From JAANXG01 sp963731035 (lineage in GTDB: Bacteria > Pseudomonadota > Gammaproteobacteria > Arenicellales > JAANXG01): DNA of 64,000 bases. Location of the stretch: contig CAVSUY010000028.1 of assembly GCA_963731035.1 (NCBI GenBank), positions 62,001 to 126,000 of the forward strand, given 5' to 3'. This document shows positions 52,502 to 60,244 of the stretch, one piece after another. A model generated the notes under the pieces. The model was given only the letters and a program-made list of their open reading frames with translations. It was not told the origin of the DNA and ran no database searches. The number at the start of each line of letters is the position of its first letter. Positions within the stretch are counted from its first letter, which is position 1. The position numbers were made by a program, and so were the translations under genes.

Positions 52502-54337
52502 ATGAGTGAAAAACACCTTACTAACCAACGTTTTACGGACTTCGATCTGGACCCCTCGGTGCTCCGGGGCATTGAAGAGACGGGTTTCGAATACTGCACG
52601 CCCATTCAAGCCGAAACGCTGCCGCATCTGTTGAACGGGCACGACGTTGCCGGCCAAGCCAAAACCGGAACCGGCAAGACCGCGGCGTTCCTGGTGGCGC
52701 TGTTCCAGCACCTCATCACCCATCCCGCGGCCGCCGGACGCACCGACTCGCAACCCCGCGCCCTGGTACTGGCCCCGACTCGTGAGCTGGCGATCCAGAT
52801 CGATAAGGATGCACGCCTGCTTGGCAAGCACCTCGATTTCCGCTTGCGCCTGGTATATGGGGGCACGGGCTACGAGAGTCAACGGCGGGACCTGCGTGAA
52901 GGCGTGGATGTGCTGATAGGCACGCCGGGGCGGATCATCGATTACTTCAAGCAGGGCATCTACACCCTGGACGCCCTCCAGGTCATGGTCCTGGACGAGG
53001 CGGACCGGATGTTCGATCTGGGTTTCATCAAGGATATCCGCTACCTGTTCCGCAGGATGCCGCCCGCCACCGAGCGACTCAATATGCTGTTCTCGGCCAC
53101 CCTGTCCCTGCGGGTCAACGAGCTGGCCTACGAGCATATGAACAATCCCCGGGTGTTGAAGATCGAATCGGACCGCCTCACCGTGGACCAGGTAACCCAA
53201 CGGGTCTATTTCCCTTCCAACGAGGACAAGCTGCCTCTGTTGCTCGGCGTCCTGAGGGACGCTGGGGGCGCCCGGACCCTGGTGTTCCTTAATACCAAGC
53301 ACCAGAGCGAGTACGTCGCCAGGCGGCTGAAGCAAAGCGGTTTCAACGCGGGGGTGTTATCCGGTGACGTCCCGCAGAAAAAGCGCGAGAGTCTGCTGGA
53401 GCGCTTCAAGCAGGGTGGGGTGGACGTCCTCGTAGCGACCGATGTGGCGGCGCGCGGGCTGCATATTCCGGACGTGTCGATGGTGGTGAATTACGACCTG
53501 CCCCAGGATTCGGAGGACTACGTCCATCGCATCGGCCGCACGGCGCGCGCCGGTGCGGCCGGGGATGCCGTCAGCTTCGCGTGCGAAACCTATGCCTTCT
53601 CGCTGCCTGAGATCGAAGGCTTCATTGGACACAAGATCGAACCCGTTTCCTACGGCAAGGACATGCTGGTCGACCCCGGGGTCGACGACGCGCCCAAGGC
53701 GCGCGGCAGGAACCGCGGCGACCGCAGGGAGTCTCGCGGTGGCAGCCGCAAGCCGGCAAGAAGTGGTGGTCGGGAATCGGTTCGGGAGCGCGCCGGGCAT
53801 TCGCGGTCGGAGCCCGTCGCTCGGCGGGACTCGAGCGCCCCGGCTGCGGAACCCGAGCCGGTCCGGCCCGAAGCGGAAGCGGCCAGTGAAGTGCTTGCGG
53901 AGCCGGTCCGGCCCGAGGCGGAAGTGGCCAGTGAAGTGGTTGCGGAGCCGGTCCGGCCCGAGGCGGAAGCGGCCAGTGAAGTGGTTGCGGAGCCGGTCCG
54001 GCCCGAAGCGGAGGCGGCCAGTGAAGCGGTTGCGGAGCCGGCCCGGTCCGAGGCGGAAGCGACCAGTGAAGCGGTCCCGGAACCGGCCCGGCCTGAGGTG
54101 GAAGCGACCAGTGAAGCGGTCCCGGAACCGGTCCGGCCCCGGGAGCCTGAGCGCGCTCCCCGGCAGTCCACGGGACAGCCGGAAACCCAGCGGCCTGCGC
54201 ACCAGGAACTGGCACAGGAACTTTCACAAAAGAGAGCCCCTGACAGTTCCGGGTCCGACGATGCCCGACGAGAGTCGAGCGGCGCGGTCCAGCGGCACCG
54301 GCACGGTCGCCATCACGAAGTGCCGGCTGTCGGCTGA
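52502..54337 (+). CDS. rhlB: DEAD-box RNA helicase RhlB-like, with a repeat-rich tail
   Basis: A 611-residue DEAD-box helicase. The core (about residues 1-380) has the Q motif FEYCTPIQAETLP, AKTGTGKT, PTRELAIQ, DEAD, SAT and HRIGRTAR. Order and position opposite trxA match RhlB, the degradosome helicase. The tail of about 230 residues is far longer than in typical RhlB. It has an Arg/Gly-rich part (GRNRGDRRESRGGSR) and then six 15-residue repeats of the type EPVRPEAEAASEVVA. Such tails usually bind RNA or partner proteins. ATG 52502 gives the normal N-terminus; the frame opens 54 bp earlier. Confidence 0.9.
   Translation: MSEKHLTNQRFTDFDLDPSVLRGIEETGFEYCTPIQAETLPHLLNGHDVAGQAKTGTGKTAAFLVALFQHLITHPAAAGRTDSQPRALVLAPTRELAIQIDKDARLLGKHLDFRLRLVYGGTGYESQRRDLREGVDVLIGTPGRIIDYFKQGIYTLDALQVMVLDEADRMFDLGFIKDIRYLFRRMPPATERLNMLFSATLSLRVNELAYEHMNNPRVLKIESDRLTVDQVTQRVYFPSNEDKLPLLLGVLRDAGGARTLVFLNTKHQSEYVARRLKQSGFNAGVLSGDVPQKKRESLLERFKQGGVDVLVATDVAARGLHIPDVSMVVNYDLPQDSEDYVHRIGRTARAGAAGDAVSFACETYAFSLPEIEGFIGHKIEPVSYGKDMLVDPGVDDAPKARGRNRGDRRESRGGSRKPARSGGRESVRERAGHSRSEPVARRDSSAPAAEPEPVRPEAEAASEVLAEPVRPEAEVASEVVAEPVRPEAEAASEVVAEPVRPEAEAASEAVAEPARSEAEATSEAVPEPARPEVEATSEAVPEPVRPREPERAPRQSTGQPETQRPAHQELAQELSQKRAPDSSGSDDARRESSGAVQRHRHGRHHEVPAVG
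53855..54124 (+). repeat. rhlB: Six 45-bp tandem repeats in the rhlB tail
   Basis: Units start at 53855, 53900, 53945, 53990, 54035 and 54080, and a partial seventh starts at 54125. Each codes for a 15-residue unit beginning EP[VA]R. Units differ by a few bases, so the array is not brand new. Changes in copy number would keep the reading frame. Confidence 0.93.
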
Positions 54338-54357
54338 GACGAGGAAGCGTCCGTAAG

Positions 54358-55482
54358 ATGAGCGGCAGGCCCGAGATAGGCTTGCTGCTGGGCGGCGGCG
54401 GCGCCCGGGCCGCCTACCAGGTGGGGGTGTTGAAAGCCGTCGCCGAGATTCTGCCCGGCGATATCGACAATCCGTTCCGGATCATCTGCGGTGCCTCGGC
54501 GGGCGGCATCAACGCCGCCGTAGTGGCCTCCCATGCTGCGGACTTCCACGAGGGCATTCGGCGACTGACGGGCGTGTGGGAGAACTTCGAGGTCGGCAAG
54601 GTCTTTCGCTCCGACGCCCTGGCCGCCGTATCGCGCAGCAGCCGCTGGCTGTTCGCGATCCTGAGCGGGGGTCTTTTCGACGGCCCCGGGTCCGTCCTGG
54701 ACGTATCGCCTTTGCGCTCGCTGCTCGAAAACCATGTGGCCTTCGACCGCATCGACCAGGCCATCGAGCGCGGCCTGCTGCGGGCGGTCTGCGTGACGGC
54801 CAGCAGCTATTCCAGCGGCCGATCCATCTCCTTTTTCCACGGCGCGCCTGGACTGCAGAACTGGACGCGGGCCCGGCGCGACGGCATCGCGGCTCGCCTC
54901 ACCATCGACCACCTGATGGCCTCGGCGGCCATCCCTATCGTGTTCCCGGCGGTGGGCATCGACGGGCAGTACTACGGCGACGGTTCCATGCGCCAGACGG
55001 CGCCCACCAGTCCGGCGCTTCACCTCGGCGCCGACCGGCTGCTGGTCATCGGCGTGCGCCAGGAGGAGGTGCTGGATCCCTCCGCGATCGAGGATCCGGG
55101 GTACCCCGCCTTCGGCCAGATCGCCGGCTACATCCTGGATACCCTGTTCCTCAACAGCCTTTACGCCGATATCGAGCGGCTGCAGCGCATCAATCGTACC
55201 CTGGAGCACGTGGTGGACAAAAACAGTACGCAGTTGCGCCACGTCGATACCCTGCTGATCTCGCCGAGCCGCGATCTCGCGACCATGGCCGAGCCCCTCT
55301 ACCCGTTGTTCCCGGTCAGCATCAGGTATCTGTTGGCGGTGCTCGGGGCGCGCCGGGGCAGGGGACGCCGGCTGATGAGCTACCTGCTGTTCGAGCGGCC
55401 CTACTGCCGGGCGCTGGTGGACCTGGGATACGCGGACGCCATGGACCGCCGGGACGAGATCCGGGCGTTTCTCCAGCCATGA
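54358..55482 (+). CDS. Patatin-like phospholipase
   Basis: A 374-residue Ser-Asp dyad lipid hydrolase. The oxyanion loop is GGGGAR (residues 12-17), the nucleophile is Ser47 in GASAG, and Asp208 lies in YGDGS. The C-terminal about 120 residues (LQRINRTLEHVV and on) form a helical extension seen in a proteobacterial subgroup. It has no signal peptide, so it is probably cytoplasmic or membrane-associated. It starts about 20 bp after rhlB and is coupled to the next gene by an ATGA overlap. Confidence 0.92.
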   Translation: MSGRPEIGLLLGGGGARAAYQVGVLKAVAEILPGDIDNPFRIICGASAGGINAAVVASHAADFHEGIRRLTGVWENFEVGKVFRSDALAAVSRSSRWLFAILSGGLFDGPGSVLDVSPLRSLLENHVAFDRIDQAIERGLLRAVCVTASSYSSGRSISFFHGAPGLQNWTRARRDGIAARLTIDHLMASAAIPIVFPAVGIDGQYYGDGSMRQTAPTSPALHLGADRLLVIGVRQEEVLDPSAIEDPGYPAFGQIAGYILDTLFLNSLYADIERLQRINRTLEHVVDKNSTQLRHVDTLLISPSRDLATMAEPLYPLFPVSIRYLLAVLGARRGRGRRLMSYLLFERPYCRALVDLGYADAMDRRDEIRAFLQP

Positions 55483-55964
55483 GATCGACGGCCGCTGCGG
55501 CACACCGGGGGCGGTGGGGAGCCATCGTTCTCATCCTGTCGACGCTGCTGGCCTGCGGCGGGCCGGATCAGTCGCCGGAAATGCAGATCAAGTCCCTGAT
55601 CTCGCAGGCCGAGCAGGCCGCCGAATCCAGGGATATCTCCGTATTCAAGAACATCACCGCGGACCACTACCAGGACCGGCGCGGGCTCCACCGCCGGGAG
55701 GTGCTACGGATCGTTCAAGGGGTGTTTCTGCGCAACCAGGAGATCCATCTGTTGAGCCTCGTGCGAAGCCTGACCATCAAGGGAGATTCGGCCCATGCCC
55801 GCGTTCTGGTCGCCATGGCGGGGCAGCCCATTGAATCCCCCGGAGCGTTGTTGAAGATGCGGGCGAGGCTGATGCGTTTCGAGATCGACTTCGCCCTGGA
55901 AGGGGACGAGTGGCAAGTGTTGTCGGTGGACTGGCAGCCGGCCAAGGCCGGGGATTTCCTGTAA
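55479..55964 (+). CDS. Putative lipoprotein coupled to the patatin gene
   Basis: A 161-residue protein with an N-terminal signal ending in a lipobox-like LLAC (Cys26). The mature part has a beta-rich fold suggestive of the SnoaL/NTF2-like class (FKNITADHYQDRRGLHRREVLRIVQGVF, then FEIDFALEGDEWQVLSVDW). That likeness is weak. Its ATG overlaps the patatin stop codon, so the two are probably made together. Function is unknown. Confidence 0.75.
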   Translation: MRSTAAAAHRGRWGAIVLILSTLLACGGPDQSPEMQIKSLISQAEQAAESRDISVFKNITADHYQDRRGLHRREVLRIVQGVFLRNQEIHLLSLVRSLTIKGDSAHARVLVAMAGQPIESPGALLKMRARLMRFEIDFALEGDEWQVLSVDWQPAKAGDFL

Positions 55965-55976
55965 CAACCTGTGGGG

Positions 55977-56058
55977 ATCGCGGCTGAAGCCGCTCCTACA
56001 ATCCGTGGTTTGCCACGGTGCTGATCCCCGGATTGTAGGAGCGGCTTCAGCCGCGATT
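55977..56058. repeat. REP-like inverted pair, locus 7
   Basis: Two facing full copies with core GGAGCGGCTTCAGCCGC or its complement, separated by about 34 bp that contain GTGG/CCAC and GGATTGT/ACAATCC pairs. The element fills the space between the convergent lipoprotein and pgi genes. Confidence 0.93.
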
Positions 56059-56072
56059 CTTCCAACTTGTCG

Positions 56073-57635
56073 CTACGGAACGTCTCCGAGCAGCGCATCC
56101 AACCCCGCCCCCTCGTCCTGCGCCTCCAGGTGCACCACCCGTCGGCCGCGCTCCCGGAGCACTTGCAGGTCCCCCCGGGCCTGGGCGGCAATCAGTGCCT
56201 TGAAACCGTAAGTCCGCCCGGGAATGGGAACGTCGTCGTCCGAATCCACGGTCACCACGACGAACAAACCCTGGTCGGGTCCTCCCTTGTGGAGTTGGCC
56301 GGCGGAGTGCAGGTAGCGGGGGCCGAATGCGACGCAGCAGGGCAGGCCCGTGTGCCGGATCAAACGCGTCCTCCAGCTCGAAAGCCGCTCCCGGTTGGCC
56401 GCGGTCGGCGGGAGAAACGCCAGAATCGCGATGTAGTCGCCGGCGCGGGCACCTTGCAGAAGACGGGACAGATCCGCCGGTCCTTGCGGGACCTCGGCGC
56501 GGGATCCGCCGGGATGCTCCAGAACGGCACGGGTCGCCGCTTTACTATCGTTCACGTCGGGCTCGTCGAAGGGGTTGATCCCGAGCACATGGCCGGCCGC
56601 CGCGGCCGCGACCTCCCACCGGTAGAACTCGGCGCCGAGGCGATCGGGCTCGGCGACGCGCCAACGCATAATGGGATGGCCCAGAGCCGCCAGGTCCCTC
56701 ACCCAGGCCTCGTCGGGCTCACCGGTGCCGTCCATGATCGCGAAGACCCGGTCTTTCGCGTAGTGGTCCGCCGCCAGCCGTGGTTCCCCGGCCACCACCA
56801 CGATGCCGGTGCCGTTCTTGCCGGTGCTCTCGTCGATGAGCTGCTCTATCCAATCCGCCAACGGCGCGAAGTCCGGACCGAGGTGCAGAGTCAGCTTGTT
56901 GCGCCCCCCTGCGGCGAGGGACCCCAGGCAGCAGCCCAGGCGGCAGGCGTCGCTGAATTGCGGTGATTCGTCTTCCATCGCGGGGAGGTGTCTGCGCAGC
57001 GCAGCGACGTCGACGCCGGCCAGCGCACCCGGAACCAGGCCGAAGAAGCTCAATGCGGAATAGCGCCCTCCGATATCGACGGGGTTGAGGAAGGTCTCGC
57101 GGTATCCGCGTTCGGCGGCCAGAGCCTGCAACGGTGATCCGGGGTCGGTGATGGCGACGAAATGCTCACCGGGATGGTCGAGACGCGTACGCGCCCACTC
57201 GAAGAAGTACGCTTCCAGGGCGCTGGTCTCCGCCGTGGTGCCGGACTTGCTGGAGACGATGAACAGGGTTGGCGCACGCTCGCAAACAGCCCTCAGGTGC
57301 CGGACGTGCCCGGGGGCAGTGCCGTCCGCCACGGTGAGGCCGACGGCGCCTGGCCCGGACACCGAGGCATAGACTTCGGGTGCCAGGCTGGAGCCGCCCA
57401 TACCGAGCAGCACCGCCTGGCGATAGCCCGCCGCCTTGATGCGGTCTGCGAACGCGAGGATCCGGGGCGTGTTGCGGTCCATGAAACCCGCGGCGTCCAG
57501 CCAGCCGAGGCGATTGTCGACGGCGCGCTGCACATCGGGGTCGCTGCTCCATAAGGCGGCATCGCGGCGTCGCAGCCTGGCCGGCACGTCCGCGCAGCCG
57601 GACTCGCCGGGTTCCACGTTGATGAAGTCAATCAC
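56073..57635 (-). CDS. pgi: Glucose-6-phosphate isomerase (type found in transaldolase-Pgi fusions)
   Basis: A 520-residue SIS-domain enzyme that interconverts glucose-6-phosphate and fructose-6-phosphate. The sugar-phosphate loop is SSKSGTTAET, followed by VDIGGRYSALSFFGLVP. The C-terminal GPRYLHSAGQLHKGGPDQG carries the catalytic base region. These features fit the divergent Pgi found as the second half of transaldolase-Pgi proteins, not the E. coli form. No transaldolase part is joined here. It is convergent with the patatin-lipoprotein pair and divergent from the next gene. Confidence 0.9.
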   Translation of the reverse strand: MIDFINVEPGESGCADVPARLRRRDAALWSSDPDVQRAVDNRLGWLDAAGFMDRNTPRILAFADRIKAAGYRQAVLLGMGGSSLAPEVYASVSGPGAVGLTVADGTAPGHVRHLRAVCERAPTLFIVSSKSGTTAETSALEAYFFEWARTRLDHPGEHFVAITDPGSPLQALAAERGYRETFLNPVDIGGRYSALSFFGLVPGALAGVDVAALRRHLPAMEDESPQFSDACRLGCCLGSLAAGGRNKLTLHLGPDFAPLADWIEQLIDESTGKNGTGIVVVAGEPRLAADHYAKDRVFAIMDGTGEPDEAWVRDLAALGHPIMRWRVAEPDRLGAEFYRWEVAAAAAGHVLGINPFDEPDVNDSKAATRAVLEHPGGSRAEVPQGPADLSRLLQGARAGDYIAILAFLPPTAANRERLSSWRTRLIRHTGLPCCVAFGPRYLHSAGQLHKGGPDQGLFVVVTVDSDDDVPIPGRTYGFKALIAAQARGDLQVLRERGRRVVHLEAQDEGAGLDALLGDVP

Positions 57636-57930
57636 GAGCAGGACGCCGTTCGCAGGGTATGGCTCCGGCGCCGGTATGTTTTCCAGGACGGCTCAAATCC
57701 TCTCGTGGCGTCGTGTACACTGCGCCTGTTCGTCGGGCAGCTTCATCCGGCGCGCGCGATCCCTCGTTTCGGGAAGGCTCAACAACAATTCGGCACAATA
57801 AATCGGCGGGTCCAGTTATGGTTGCTCCCTCCAGCAAACGTATTTGCGAAGTGTCGCCAAAGCGTAGCACAGCTTCCCACCGTCGAATTTTCGCCACACC
57901 GTCCGCCGCGGTCCATTCCGTCATAGGCTC

Positions 57931-59476
57931 GTGACCAGCGCGTACCCGGTACCGGCGCCCCACCGTATCATCAAGGACAGTCCGGCCTGGTGTGCGGCAC
58001 TGCTGCTTGCCAGCCTGTTGTTGTCCTTGTGGGCCATCCACCTGGATCCGGTGGTCAACGCGGATGGCGTCGGCGACCTGATTGCGGCGCAACATTTCGC
58101 CGCGGGCGCGTGGCGCTCCGCCGTGGAGACCGCCGACAAACCGGTCTATGCCTTGCTGGTGGCTGCGGTCAGCGGGCTCACCGGCATGAGCGTGGGACAC
58201 GGCGCTTATCTATTGAACGCCGGCCTATGCGCGCTGCTGGTGCTGGGCTTCGTCGCCTTGGTGAATACCCTGGGCGCAACGGTACCCGGGGGGCGCCCTG
58301 CGCCGTGGATGGCCGCCGCGGTGGTGCTGCTGTATCCAGCGTTAAATGGGGTCCGCTCCTTCGTTACCGCCGACGTGGGGTATTGGGCCTTTTACATCTG
58401 GAGCCTGGCCTGGTTCCTGCACTGGACGTCGGCGCGGGACCGCCGCAGCTTCTGGATGTGGGCAGCGTACGGGTCGGCAGCCCTGTTGTTTGGCTTGGAA
58501 GCGATCGTGTTCCTGTTGATCGTGCCGGCATGGTGGTGGTCGCGCACCATCGGGCGCGCGCGGGTCCTCAGATTCGCAGTCGGTCATTGCCGGAATCGGG
58601 CTACTCGTGTGCTACGCAGTGTGGCATCACACATGGCATTCGGGGATGCCGGGCCCCGGGCTCCTGCGACACCCCGCCCACTACCTGGCAGCCGGATTGC
58701 AGGACGTCGCGCAGGGTCTGCGCTTCAAGCTGGAGGGTCTGCGCAGCGCCTTCCTCAATCAGTTCTCCAGTCGCTACGACGCTCTGGCATTGCTGACGAC
58801 CTTCGCGGCGCTGGTGATCACTGCCCTGGTGAAGGCGTTGGGGCCCTTGTATGCCGGCCTTGCCGTGTACGGCTGCTTTGGTTTGAAGCGGATGCTGCCT
58901 GCCGTGGTTCGATACTGGTGGGGTGTGTTCGCTTTGCTGGCCGTGGTGGCAATGCTGGCACCGGCGTTCACGGAGTTCGAGGTGACCCGGGGCGACGCGA
59001 TGATCGCCGCCTTGACGTTATCCGCTGCCATTCCACTGGGGCTGGAACGGCTGCGGAGATTGCGAATGGGTGCCCGCGGCGAGCTGCGATGGGTGCTGCC
59101 CCTGGTATTGGCCCTGGTGGTGCTCACGGGAATCAAGGGACTCGAACTGCGCACCCGTCACGGCGAGCTCCGTGCCGCCGGCCTGTGGCTCCGGGCGACC
59201 GCTGCATCCGGTAGTGCGCTGTATAGCAACAACCCCGTCATCGATTACTACTCCGGATTGAAAGGCTACCGACCCGCGTCGGGTTATACCTGGCAGGAAG
59301 CGATGAGGACCGTCTGGAGCGATCGGTGGCGGGACTACGATTACCTGGCCCTGGCGATCCCCCACGACAAGGCCTACCGCGAAGGCATCCTGATGCGCGA
59401 CATCAAGCGCCGGCCGGTCAGGGTGTTCTCCGATCAGGTCGGCGACCGGGTCCTGATATTCAGACACAGGCATTGA
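57931..59476 (+). pseudogene. Multipass membrane protein (glycosyltransferase-39-like layout), interrupted by one frameshift
   Basis: From GTG 57931 the frame codes for membrane helices up to WWWSRTIGRAR near 58560. The sensible sequence then continues in the next frame (SVIAGIGLLVCYAVWHHTWHSG) to the stop at 59476. The change falls in a GC run, CGGGCGCGCGCGGG, at about 58551-58564. Together the parts give a protein of about 514 residues with about ten helices and a short C-terminal soluble domain. NADGVGDLIAAQHF near the N-terminus resembles the acidic loop of lipid-linked sugar transferases, but I cannot confirm the family. Location beside the waa genes suggests a surface-glycan role. Confidence 0.75.
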
Positions 59477-59545
59477 ACCGAGCGTCTCGAAGAATCGCGG
59501 TGGGGCGTTAGTGCCGGCTCGCGCGCTTCGGGTCGCAACGGCGAT

Positions 59546-60244
59546 CTACGTGGAAAGGCGTTGACGGAACGCCTGAGCGAGCGTCGGCTGGTCGTCCCAG
59601 TTGCGCAGGAATCGCCGAAGGTCCTTATGCAAGCCGGCCGCGAGCCGGCGACCGGAGGCCCGCCGGGCGGCATCCAGGTCCAACAGGAAGACGCGTCCCC
59701 CTTGCACCACGAGGTTGGTGGCCTTCAGATCTCCGTGCACGATGTCGTGCTCGCGGAGGCGCCGGATAATTCCGGCCGCCTGCTCGATGAGCGCATCGTT
59801 GTCGCCGACGTGGCCCTCGAGTGCTTGGCGGCCGAGCACCTTGTCCAGCGTTTCGCCGTCAATGAATTTGCAGATCAGATAAGAACGACCGCGCAGGACC
59901 CGCCAGTACCGTTCTTCCAATACCGCAACCGGCCGCGGCGTGTCGATGCCGGCGTCCCGCAGCCAGGCGGCGGCCCGCCAGCAATTGAGCGCCCGACTGG
60001 TCCGGAGCTGGCGACGCAGGGCGTGCCAGAGATTCTTGGTGTTGTAGCGTTTGATGACCCAGCCACACCCGTCGCCGCGCACCAGGGTGACGGTGGTGGT
60101 GGCGTCGTGTTTCAGGACCCGCCCGCGCGCCATTACCGAAGCGGGCCGGTCGGCGAACTGCTCAATCACCCGAGGGAGGTGGTCTTCTGTTGCGATGCGC
60201 GCGAGCGGCAAGTCGTACCGGCCGACGCGGGTGGGCCCGTTCAA
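59546..60244 (-). CDS. Lipopolysaccharide kinase-family protein (WaaP/Kdo kinase-like)
   Basis: A 232-residue protein kinase-like enzyme that is expected to phosphorylate a core sugar of lipopolysaccharide. The ATP Lys is Lys65 (WVIKRY). The catalytic loop is HGDLKATN (170-177, Asp172) and the Mg-binding DFG equivalent is DLD (189-191). The likely start is TTG 60244, which overlaps the stop codon of the upstream gene (TTGA); no better start is near. In Pseudomonas, several such kinases follow waaG-waaP, and this one has that place. Confidence 0.87.
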   Translation of the reverse strand: MNGPTRVGRYDLPLARIATEDHLPRVIEQFADRPASVMARGRVLKHDATTTVTLVRGDGCGWVIKRYNTKNLWHALRRQLRTSRALNCWRAAAWLRDAGIDTPRPVAVLEERYWRVLRGRSYLICKFIDGETLDKVLGRQALEGHVGDNDALIEQAAGIIRRLREHDIVHGDLKATNLVVQGGRVFLLDLDAARRASGRRLAAGLHKDLRRFLRNWDDQPTLAQAFRQRLST

